Shown here: piece by piece, positions 1 to 5,451 of the stretch
Position numbering within the stretch: position 1 is the stretch's first letter
How the letters are laid out: every line of letters starts with the position of its first letter
Origin: Lachnospiraceae bacterium UBA4317
Lineage (GTDB): Bacteria > Bacillota_A > Clostridia > Lachnospirales > Lachnospiraceae
Direction of reading: 5' to 3'
Assembly (NCBI GenBank): GCA_002394525.1
Contig: DGUF01000129.1
Span: 5,925 to 17,020 of the forward strand
Length of the DNA: 11,096 nucleotides
Notes under the pieces: generated by a model
Database searches by the model: none
Told to the model about the DNA's origin: nothing
The model's input: only the letters and a program-made list of their open reading frames with translations
Program-made: the position numbers and the translations under genes

Positions 1-1058
1 ATGCCGTACTGGCTCTCATCGATCATGGCCTGGGGATGGGCGACGCGGAAGCCCACCGCGAACTGCTTCTGCTCCATGGGGATATCCTGGCCGCAGAGCG
101 CTTCGACGGTATCGCGGGCGCTGTGGCCGATGGCGAGGACCAGGGTCTGTGCGGGCAGAAAGCTCCGGTTCTTTCCGGGATCGTCGGCGCTGTAGACATA
201 GATGCCTTTGATCCTGCGAAGTCCTGCCCTGCCTTCGGGCTCCTCCCCTGCAGGATGGCTTCGAGCGCCTGACAGACCGGCTGTAACCGCAGGGCGGGAA
301 CTGCTGCCTCCGCCGGGAGAGCCCTCTTCAAAGGCCAGTCCCGCAAAGACAGTCCCGAAGCGGACCTCGCCGCCGGCCTCCTCGATCCGCCTGCGCAGAT
401 TGGGGATCACGGTCCTGAGGCGGTCCGTCCCGATATGGGGCTTGCTCTCATAGAGGATTTCCCCGGGCGCGCCGGCCTCCACAAAGATCCTGAGCACCTC
501 CTCCGACCTGCCGGTCCGGTCATTGATCTGGGTGTTGAGCTTTCCGTCGGAAAAGGTCCCGGCGCCCCCCTCGCCAAACTGGACATTGGACAGGGGGTCC
601 AGGCGGCCGGTCTCCCAGTATTTTTCGACATCCGCCGTCCGCTCCTCCATGCTCCGGCCGCGCTCGATCAGGAGCGGCTCATAGCCGTGCTCCGCCAGAA
701 AAAGGGCGCAGAAAAGGCCTGCAGGCCCCGCTCCGACGACAACCGGCCTGTCACTCATGACCTCCCGGCCGCTATCGGGAAATCGGTAGATCCGGCCCGG
801 GGCCAGGGTCACATTCTTGTTTTTCAGACGCCGGACCAGGATGGTCTCCTCCCTCTGCTTCATCCCCGTGTCCACATCCACCGTATAGACGTCTAAAAGC
901 TCCGGCTTTTTGCGGGCATCCACCGAGTGGCGGACCAGGGAAAAGCGCAGGGGACGGCCTCCGGTCCTGAGTATTTTTCTTATTTTTTCCTCAAGAGCTC
1001 CCGCGGGGTGACCGCAGGGAATCCTGATCTGTGAGATTCTGATCATTTTATTCTTCAT
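1..1058 (-). CDS. COG2509-type FAD-dependent dehydrogenase, 3' end cut by window edge
   Basis: The frame is open from ATG at 1058 to the window edge (352 codons), so the C-terminus is missing. An N-terminal domain of about 100 residues contains a VRHSVDARKK-type stretch (about 42-51). An FAD-binding Rossmann motif GAGPAG follows at 109-114, then the family-typical segment NVQFGEGGAGTFSDGKLNT (158-176) and AIGHSARDT (309-317). This order matches the uncharacterised 'NAD(FAD)-utilizing dehydrogenase' family COG2509; substrate and partner are unknown, and a cytosolic redox enzyme is expected. Residues about 246-279 are a Gly/Ser/Pro/Ala-rich insertion in a region usually a short beta turn. The start is uncertain: ATG at 1058 (MKNKM) and ATG at 1046 are in frame, and neither has a clear Shine-Dalgarno; a GC-rich hairpin sits just upstream of 1058. 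It lies 203 nt downstream of another flavoprotein on the same strand. Family assignment is firm; function is not. Confidence 0.88.
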   Translation of the reverse strand, partial: MKNKMIRISQIRIPCGHPAGALEEKIRKILRTGGRPLRFSLVRHSVDARKKPELLDVYTVDVDTGMKQREETILVRRLKNKNVTLAPGRIYRFPDSGREVMSDRPVVVGAGPAGLFCALFLAEHGYEPLLIERGRSMEERTADVEKYWETGRLDPLSNVQFGEGGAGTFSDGKLNTQINDRTGRSEEVLRIFVEAGAPGEILYESKPHIGTDRLRTVIPNLRRRIEEAGGEVRFGTVFAGLAFEEGSPGGGSSSRPAVTAGLSGARSHPAGEEPEGRAGLRRIKGIYVYSADDPGKNRSFLPAQTLVLAIGHSARDTVEALCGQDIPMEQKQFAVGFRVAHPQAMIDESQYG

Positions 1059-1063
1059 CGCGG

Positions 1064-1090
1064 GGTCCCCGGGACTTCAGTCCCGGGACC
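1064..1090. repeat. GC-rich hairpin directly upstream of the COG2509 gene start
   Basis: The arms at 1064-1075 and 1080-1090 are complementary (GGTCCC-GGGAC against GTCCCGGGACC, one bulged C) around a TTCA loop. On the minus strand the stem ends only five bases before the ATG at 1058, where a ribosome binding site would be expected. A second small hairpin (ACCCG at 1117-1121 with CGGGT at 1131-1135) lies further upstream. It could be a 5'-UTR translational control structure or a leftover palindromic repeat; the sequence alone does not decide. Confidence 0.5.
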
Positions 1091-1202
1091 TGCGTCGCGG
1101 GATATACACGCGGAACACCCGACTTGTGAACGGGTCCTGAATGTGCTGTCATATATTTGCGTCAACAGATGGCTGAGTCCTTCAGAATTAAGACCCCCCA
1201 TC

Positions 1203-1239
1203 AAAAACTTCCGGCTTTTTCTTCACCGGAACAAGCCGG
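1203..1239 (-). terminator. weak candidate intrinsic terminator after the BaiN-like gene
   Basis: On the minus strand CCGGCTT (1239-1233) can pair with AAGCCGG (1217-1211) across a long loop of about 15 nt, followed by AAGTTTTT. It lies about 22 nt past the stop codon at 1262. The loop is long and the stem only 7 bp, so this may be a partial terminator or none. The rest of 1059-1261 holds only the hairpins noted upstream of 1058; I see no small gene there. Confidence 0.3.
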
Positions 1240-1261
1240 GCTCCACTACTGCGCTGTCTGT

Positions 1262-2710
1262 TCAGCTGCGGGGCTTTCCGGCAGCTGATCCTGCCAGATA
1301 ACCGCTTGTCATGGCCCACTGCAGATTGTAGCCCCCGCAGCGGCCGTCGACATCCAGGACCTCCCCGGCCAGGTAAAGGCCCGGGCGGTAAATGGATTCG
1401 AGATCGTCCGTGACCTCCTCCAGGGGGACCCCGCCGGAGGTCGTCTGCGCGTTATCAAAGGACCTGGTCCCGGTGATCCTCATTTCAAAGGACCGGAGTC
1501 TATGAAAAAGGGCGGTCAGGCCGCTGTCGTCCAGCCTCCTGGCCTTCATTTCGGCCTGCAGGCCCTCTGACGCCAGGACCAGATCGATGATCCTGCGGTG
1601 GACAAGGCCCAGAAAGAGGTCAGAAAGGACCTGGTCCCGGTCCTCCGAAAGCCGCCTCTCGATTTCCATGGAAAACATTTTTTCGGAAAATTCAGGGAGA
1701 AAATCAATGCGGGCAGTCAGGTTTTTCCCGGCCGCCAGATGCCTGGCCGCCATTCCGCTCAGCTGAAAGACAGGGATTCCGGAAATGCCGTAATCCGTCA
1801 TCTGCAGCTCTCCCTCCTCGCGGGAGCCCGGAAGAGGACAGCCATCCTCTCCGACCAGCTCAAGGGCCGCGTGACAGCGCACGCCGGCAGACCTTTTGAG
1901 CCAGGGGCAGTCGCTTTCCAGCTGGGTCAGCGCAGGCAGCGGCGGGACCAGGTGATGGCTGAACCGGCCGGCCAGGTCATAGCCGTCGCCGCTGCAGCCA
2001 AAGGAAGGCCCGGCCAATCCCCCTGTACAGAGAATGACGGCATCGAAGTCAGAAAGGACCAAGGGCTCCTCCCTGAACCGGCTTTCCGTCCCGGGCTTTT
2101 TGGCCTTCTTTTTATTTTTCCCGCTCCGGCTCCCCATCTGAGCTTCACTCCCGGCGTCTGAAGGGTCCGGGACCCGGTGCCTGCAGAAAAGGCAAAAGCG
2201 CCCGGCTGCGGAGGGGCTGCCCGCGGGCTGATCCGGGGCGGGCTCCTCTTCTATCCTCTCAAGGCGGCAGTCGGTCATCAGATGAATATCCAGCTCCCGA
2301 AAGCACTTTTCGATCGCCCTTACGACCGTCTCGGCCTGGTCCGTCCGGGGATACACATAGCCCTCCCTGTCATGGACCGGGACACCCAGGTCCGCGAAAA
2401 AGCGGATCAGATCGGACTGGGAAAAGCGGCTGATCATTGCGAGGATCCTCCGCCTGCCCGGATCTCCGGAGGCGGTATGATAGCAGGCGGCATCCAGGGT
2501 CAGATTTGTGAGATTGCACCGCCCGTTGCCGGTCGCGTAGATCTTTTTTCCCGCCTTTTCATTTTTTTCGATCAGATATACAACAGCGCCGGCGCGCGCA
2601 GCCGCGATCGCGGCCATGCATCCTGAGGCCCCGCCGCCGATAACGGCGGCCCTTCGCTGTCTGTCTTTTCTATTTCCGCCTTTTTCCATTCCTTTTTCTG
2701 ATTTTCTCAT
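1262..2710 (-). CDS. HI0933/BaiN-like NAD(P)/FAD-dependent oxidoreductase
   Basis: This 482-residue flavoprotein has the FAD-binding motif VIGGGASG at 23-30, the family signature GNGRCNLTN at 61-69, ILCTGG at 226-231, the TDYGISG block at 305-311, TTSGG at 423-427 and a C-terminal GLYLAGEVLDVDGRCGGYNL (444-463). These define the HI0933 family (COG2081, PF03486), which includes the bile-acid-linked BaiN protein. Most members are uncharacterised, so no bile-acid role is claimed. Members are usually a little over 400 residues. The excess here is a short charged N-terminal leader and a poorly conserved insertion at about 157-215, including the lysine-rich run KNKKKAKK. The start at 2710 is preceded by a repeat hairpin rather than a strong ribosome site; Met8 (2689) is an alternative start and leaves the Rossmann fold intact. 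It follows ybeY by 145 nt and precedes another flavoprotein on the same strand. Confidence 0.9.
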   Translation of the reverse strand: MRKSEKGMEKGGNRKDRQRRAAVIGGGASGCMAAIAAARAGAVVYLIEKNEKAGKKIYATGNGRCNLTNLTLDAACYHTASGDPGRRRILAMISRFSQSDLIRFFADLGVPVHDREGYVYPRTDQAETVVRAIEKCFRELDIHLMTDCRLERIEEEPAPDQPAGSPSAAGRFCLFCRHRVPDPSDAGSEAQMGSRSGKNKKKAKKPGTESRFREEPLVLSDFDAVILCTGGLAGPSFGCSGDGYDLAGRFSHHLVPPLPALTQLESDCPWLKRSAGVRCHAALELVGEDGCPLPGSREEGELQMTDYGISGIPVFQLSGMAARHLAAGKNLTARIDFLPEFSEKMFSMEIERRLSEDRDQVLSDLFLGLVHRRIIDLVLASEGLQAEMKARRLDDSGLTALFHRLRSFEMRITGTRSFDNAQTTSGGVPLEEVTDDLESIYRPGLYLAGEVLDVDGRCGGYNLQWAMTSGYLAGSAAGKPRS

Positions 2711-2718
2711 TTAAAATA

Positions 2719-2737
2719 CGGCCCTTCGGACCGGATC
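2719..2737. repeat. 19-nt hairpin repeat, copy 1 (second copy at 4977-4995)
   Basis: CGGCCCTTCGGACCGGATC matches 4977-4995 with one mismatch. On the minus strand it folds as CGGTCC-GAA-GGGCCG (one G-T wobble) and is followed by TATTTT, so it resembles a small terminator, yet it ends only eight bases before the BaiN-like ATG at 2710. In copy 2 the stem is GGCCC-GAA-GGGCC, fully paired. In both places it lies to the left of an E2-type arm sequence, so it may belong to the same repeat. Confidence 0.6.
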
Positions 2738-2753
2738 CTTAACTCCTGTTTTT

Positions 2754-2835
2754 GTCCGCCCGGAACAGACACAGGCCCTGGCAGCTCCGCAAGAGGAGCT
2801 CCCAGGTCCAAAAGATGGATCCGCAGAGGTCCGTC
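2754..2835. repeat. solo arm of the E2 structured element (copy A)
   Basis: About 80 nt align in direct orientation with 5261-5344, the right arm of element E2, at roughly 80% identity by eye. Shared blocks include CCCTGGCAGCTCCGC and GATGGATCCGCAGAGG. The left arm and the core hairpins of E2 are absent, so this is a truncated or deletion copy. It forms its own hairpin: CCTGG-C-AGCTCC pairs with GGAGCT-C-CCAGG around GCAAGA, with one C-C mismatch. It fills most of the ybeY/BaiN-like spacer (2711-2855). Confidence 0.75.
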
Positions 2836-2855
2836 TCCGGCTTTTTCGCAGAATA

Positions 2856-3377
2856 TTACGCGTCCCTGCTGATCCCCAGCCCCTGCAGGATCTCCTCCTG
2901 CTTTAGCTCCATGCGGGACGCCTCCTCAGGCGTCATATGGTCATAGCCGCACAGGTGCAGCATGCTGTGAGCCACCAGAAAGGCAAATTCCCGGCGGGGA
3001 CTGTGCCCGTACTCCTCCGCCTGCTCCCAGACTCTGGAGGCATTGATCACGATATCGCCCAGCTGCAGGATCCCGGTATCAGGATCCAGATAATCGGATT
3101 CCGCCTCTTCCACCGCCGAAAAATCCGACTCCTTTTCAAAAGGAACGGCGGGGAAGGAAAGGACATCCGTCGTCCTGTCGATGCCCCTGTATTCAAGATT
3201 CATGCGATGAACCTCCTCCTCGTCCGTGACAAGGAGAAAGACCTCCGCATCATAGGGACAGTCCTCGGACCTGAGCGCGGCATCGCAGACCTTTCGGGCC
3301 AGGTCTGCCGCGTCAAAAGCAAATTTTTTTCCATCGGGACCCTCGGTCAGGATCTCCGCTTCGAGTGTATAGTTCAT
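2856..3377 (-). CDS. ybeY: YbeY endoribonuclease
   Basis: YbeY is a small zinc-dependent RNase family protein involved in 16S rRNA 3'-end maturation and late 30S ribosome quality control. The 173-residue product carries the zinc motif HSMLHLCGYDH, with His137, His141 and His147 as the expected ligands; the usual Gly after the first His is Ser138. The conserved YRGIDRTTDVLSFP block (63-76) includes the conserved arginine Arg64, and a family-typical GDIVI strand is at 107-111. Length is normal for the family. The start at 3377 is supported by AGGAAGG (3390-3384), six bases upstream. It lies 120 nt downstream of phoH, the usual partner in bacterial genomes. In many Firmicutes dgkA, era or recO follow, but here a flavoprotein does. 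Confidence 0.96.
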   Translation of the reverse strand: MNYTLEAEILTEGPDGKKFAFDAADLARKVCDAALRSEDCPYDAEVFLLVTDEEEVHRMNLEYRGIDRTTDVLSFPAVPFEKESDFSAVEEAESDYLDPDTGILQLGDIVINASRVWEQAEEYGHSPRREFAFLVAHSMLHLCGYDHMTPEEASRMELKQEEILQGLGISRDA

Positions 3378-3452
3378 TCAGGACCTTCCTGCTGTTCTAA
3401 AAAATGCTTCAGACTCCTTTCAGCCTGAAAGATCAAAATCATGCCCGGAGAT

Positions 3453-3486
3453 TTTTTTGATCCGGACTTGTTTTTTGATCCGGACT
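3453..3486. repeat. 18-nt-period tandem duplication in the phoH-ybeY spacer
   Basis: The 16-nt unit TTTTTTGATCCGGACT occurs at 3453-3468 and again at 3471-3486. It lies in the 120-nt gap after the phoH stop (3498) and before ybeY (3377). The 18-nt period keeps a reading frame, and a second minus-strand frame runs through it to end in TGA overlapping the ybeY ATG. No terminator is visible in the gap, so phoH and ybeY are probably cotranscribed. Confidence 0.7.
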
Positions 3487-3497
3487 CCCGCCGCCTG

Positions 3498-4571
3498 TCA
3501 CTGCCGTCTGCGGCCCCTGTCACGGTCCGGATAGACATCCCGGCGGCTACGCCTGTATTCCCTGCGGTCTCCCTCCCCCGCGGCGGAGGAGGCGGTCTCC
3601 TGCCTCTGGCCGCTGCGGCGGGCAGCCGCAAGCTCGTAGTCCTCATAGGCCTTGACGATCTTCTGGACCAGAGGATGGCGGACGACATCGCGGGCATCCA
3701 GAGTGATAAAGCGGATCCCCTCCACATGCTTTAAGACCGTCATGGCCACATCCAGACCGGACCGGCGGTCGGGAGCCAGGTCCTTCTGGGAGGCATCGCC
3801 GGTGATCACGGCGTGAGAGCCAAAGCCGAAGCGGGTCAGGAACATCTTCATCTGCTCGGGCGTCGTGTTCTGGGCCTCATCCAGAATGATATAGGCATTG
3901 TCCAGGGTCCGTCCCCTCATATAGGCCAGGGGAGCGACCTCGATCAGGCCCTTTTCCATATTGGCCTGGAATTTCTCAGCGCCCATAATCTGATAGAGGG
4001 CATCGTAAAGAGGCCGCAGGTAAGGATCCACCTTGCTCTGCAGGTCGCCGGGCAGAAATCCCAGCTTCTCTCCCGCCTCGATCGCGGGCCTGGTCAGGAT
4101 GATGCGCTCCACCTCCCCGTTCATAAAGGCCGTGATCGCCATGGCCATGGCCAGAAAGGTCTTGCCCGTGCCGGCGGGGCCGTTGGCAAAGACGATCAGA
4201 TTGTCCCGGATCGCGTTGATATATCTCTGCTGGCCGACGGTCTTGGGCTTTACGGGCTTGCCGCTCACAGTGTGGCAGATGATATCCCCGTCCATTTTCT
4301 GCAGCATGCCTGGCTCCGCTTCATGCTTCATATCCAGGGCGTAGTCCACCTGCTGGGACGTGACAGCCGACCCGTGCTCCGAGAGCCCGGCCATGTCCTC
4401 CAGCAGAACGACCGCGGCGTTGACATTGTCCTCCTCTCCGATGACCTTCATCGAACCGTTGCGGGAGACGATGCTGACCTGCAGCTCGTTTTCGATCTTC
4501 CTGATATAGGAATCCTGCATGCCGAAAATATCTCTTTGGACCTCAGCGCTGAAATCCAGTTCTCTCTCCAT
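3498..4571 (-). CDS. phoH: PhoH family P-loop ATPase
   Basis: This 357-residue cytosolic protein belongs to the PhoH (YbeZ-like) family of ATPases linked to RNA metabolism and usually found next to ybeY. An N-terminal part (about 1-63) resembles the small KH-like RNA-binding domain of this family. The ATPase domain follows: Walker A GPAGTGKT at 131-138, ILTRPAIEAGEKLGFLPGDL at 158-177, Walker B IILDEAQN at 228-235 and ITGDASQKDL at 256-265. The last 40 residues are Arg/Glu/Gly-rich low complexity and look poorly conserved. The start at 4571 (MERELDF) is chosen because GGAGG lies ten bases upstream (4586-4582) and the family N-terminus begins there; the frame stays open to 4886, but that extension runs through the promoter and repeat DNA. 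The precise cellular role of PhoH proteins is not settled. Confidence 0.95.
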   Translation of the reverse strand: MERELDFSAEVQRDIFGMQDSYIRKIENELQVSIVSRNGSMKVIGEEDNVNAAVVLLEDMAGLSEHGSAVTSQQVDYALDMKHEAEPGMLQKMDGDIICHTVSGKPVKPKTVGQQRYINAIRDNLIVFANGPAGTGKTFLAMAMAITAFMNGEVERIILTRPAIEAGEKLGFLPGDLQSKVDPYLRPLYDALYQIMGAEKFQANMEKGLIEVAPLAYMRGRTLDNAYIILDEAQNTTPEQMKMFLTRFGFGSHAVITGDASQKDLAPDRRSGLDVAMTVLKHVEGIRFITLDARDVVRHPLVQKIVKAYEDYELAAARRSGQRQETASSAAGEGDRREYRRSRRDVYPDRDRGRRRQ

Positions 4572-4623
4572 ATTCCTTATTCCTCCAATTGCGATAGCGG
4601 GCGGGCAGAAAGCCGCTTTTCCT

Positions 4624-4652
4624 ATCATAGTCAATGAAGGGGCGGCATGCAA
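4624..4652 (-). promoter_or_regulatory. candidate phoH promoter
   Basis: On the minus strand TTGCAT (4652-4647) is followed after exactly 17 bases by TATGAT (4629-4624), a five-of-six match to the sigma-A -10 box. Transcription would begin near 4617, leaving a leader of about 46 nt before the ATG at 4571. The -35 box matches only the TTG half. It lies between the phoH start and element E1. Confidence 0.45.
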
Positions 4653-4667
4653 GCACAAAATGAGGGT

Positions 4668-4958
4668 TTGCGGGGGGAGGGACGAGCCTGGCATGCGCAC
4701 ATCCTTTGGCCATTGCTCCTCTTCGCACAGATGCACTAAGATGTGAATCGCTTGCCGGGAGGGCAATGTCCGAACTCGCATTTCGTTTTGAAGGAACGAA
4801 ATGCTCAAACAGGCGGACAATAAATGCCCGGCTGTGAGAGCCGGGCATTTAGCCCTCCCGGCTTCACGATGTCCCATCAAGTGCATCTAAGTGCTCATCG
4901 CAAGCATGGCCGCCAGGATGTGCGCATGCTCAGTCTCTGATTGCGCCTCCCCCCGCAA
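4668..4958. repeat. structured palindromic element E1
   Basis: This 291-nt element is a long imperfect inverted repeat. Outer arms TTGCGGGGGGAGG (4668-4680) and its complement (4946-4958) pair perfectly over 13 nt. GCATGCGCACATCCT (4691-4705) pairs with 4915-4929 over 15 nt, and AGATGCACT (4729-4737) with 4880-4888. GCCGGGAGGGC (4754-4764) pairs with 4852-4862 over 11 nt and closes a folded core. It contains no credible coding frame. CATCCTTTGGCCAT (4700-4713) nearly matches the arm of E2 at 5110-5123. I see no transposase and no clear target-site duplication. A MITE-like mobile palindrome or a noncoding RNA gene are the main options. Confidence 0.8.
4754..4862 (+). ncRNA. folded core of E1, candidate structured RNA
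   Basis: The core reads as a three-way junction. P1 is GCCGGGAGGGC (4754-4764) with 4852-4862. P2 is TGTCCG (4767-4772) with CGGACA (4814-4819). P3 inside P2 is GCATTTCGTT (4778-4787) with AACGAAATGC (4795-4804), with loop TTGAAGG. P4 is TAAATGCCCGGCT (4821-4833) with 4839-4851, fully paired around loop GTGAG (4834-4838). Unpaired segments AACTC and TCAAACAG are nearly identical in the E2 core. The plus strand is assigned only for comparison with E2; transcription is not shown, and no promoter or terminator is obvious. It could instead act as folded single-stranded DNA. I do not recognise a known RNA family. Confidence 0.4.
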
Positions 4959-5093
4959 TGGGGGAGAATAAAAGGGCGGCCCTTCGGGCCGGATCGTCAT
5001 TTCAGGGCAGAACTGTATGATACACAACCATGGCAAAAGGGCGATTTTCTTCACCGCGTGCTTTCCCTGTATTTGCGGGGAAGGCAGGAAACA
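4959..5093. other. spacer between E1 and E2, no gene seen
   Basis: The 135-nt spacer holds the second copy of the 19-nt hairpin repeat (4977-4995) and a weak hairpin CTTTCCC (5061-5067) with GGGGAAG (5077-5083). Short open frames cross it on both strands, but none has a ribosome site or a recognisable product. No promoter stands out. Confidence 0.5.
4977..4995. repeat. 19-nt hairpin repeat, copy 2
   Basis: CGGCCCTTCGGGCCGGATC differs from the copy at 2719-2737 by one base. It folds as GGCCC-TTC-GGGCC. On the minus strand the stem is followed three bases later by TTTTATT, which is terminator-like, although no gene directly feeds into it. Confidence 0.6.
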
Positions 5094-5341
5094 GGGCCGA
5101 ATGCGGATCCATCCTTTGGACATGATGTGATGAGCGCTGGAGCTTCCTGGCGAAGCGGATGCGGGAGGGCGGGTCAATTTCACGGCTCTCACAGCCGGGA
5201 AATTGTTGTCCGCACTGTTCGAGCAGACCGTGTCTTCAACACGGGATGCGAGTTCGGACATTGCCCGCCCGGAGCAGACGCAAGCCCTGGCAGCTCCGCG
5301 CGAAGAGCTTTCATGTCCAAAGGATGGATCCGCAGAGGCCC
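5094..5341. repeat. structured palindromic element E2
   Basis: This 248-nt element is related to E1 but has its core on the opposite strand. Outer arms GGGCC (5094-5098) and GGCCC (5337-5341) flank a perfect 24-nt inverted repeat, 5102-5125 against 5311-5334, containing ATCCATCCTTTGGACAT. Inside, the arms are imperfectly paired and carry small hairpins, for example GCTTC-CTGGC-GAAGC in the left arm. GGGCGGG (5167-5173) and CCCGCCC (5264-5270) close the core. The right arm is duplicated as copy A at 2754-2835. It lies just downstream of the nfnB terminator. No transposase or credible coding frame is present. Confidence 0.8.
5167..5270 (-). ncRNA. folded core of E2, candidate structured RNA
   Basis: Read on the minus strand, the core aligns end to end with E1. 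A 21-nt block (5266-5246) is identical to 4761-4781. P2 (TGTCCG/CGGACA) and loops TGAAG and GTGAG are invariant. P3 becomes CCGTGT/ACACGG and P4 has three base pairs changed on both sides with pairing retained. P1 has an A-T pair replaced by C-G. Some changes do break pairs (one in P4, two in P3, one next to P1), so conservation is not perfect. In this orientation it would be sense relative to readthrough from nfnB, beyond the terminator at 5372. Expression is unproven. Confidence 0.4.
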
Positions 5342-5371
5342 GTCCCGCATCCAGTAGGTCCCCATAAAGCG

Positions 5372-5404
5372 AAAAAACAGGTTTCCCGGAAACCGGGAAA
5401 CCTG
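5372..5404 (-). terminator. strong intrinsic terminator of nfnAB
   Basis: CAGGTTTCCCGG (5378-5389) pairs perfectly with CCGGGAAACCTG (5393-5404) around a 3-nt loop. On the minus strand the stem is followed at once by six T residues (5377-5372). It lies about 50 nt past the nfnB stop, a textbook rho-independent terminator. Confidence 0.93.
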
Positions 5405-5451
5405 CTCTTGATCAGATTATATAGGCTGAGTAAGCTGGCACTTCACCTGAC

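Noticed and set aside
3378..3443. A 22-codon frame just before ybeY starting with MILIFQ
   Set aside because: No ribosome site is visible for it. It is short and only occupies the ybeY leader.
4572..4886. N-terminal extension of PhoH up to 4886
   Set aside because: It would run through the promoter and half of E1. The start at 4571 has a ribosome site and matches the family N-terminus.
4668..5341. Retron or reverse-transcriptase-linked RNA
   Set aside because: The folded repeats invite the idea, but no reverse transcriptase or effector gene is anywhere in the window.
4668..5341. CRISPR array
   Set aside because: The repeats are inverted, long and internally folded, with no regular repeat-spacer pattern and no cas gene.
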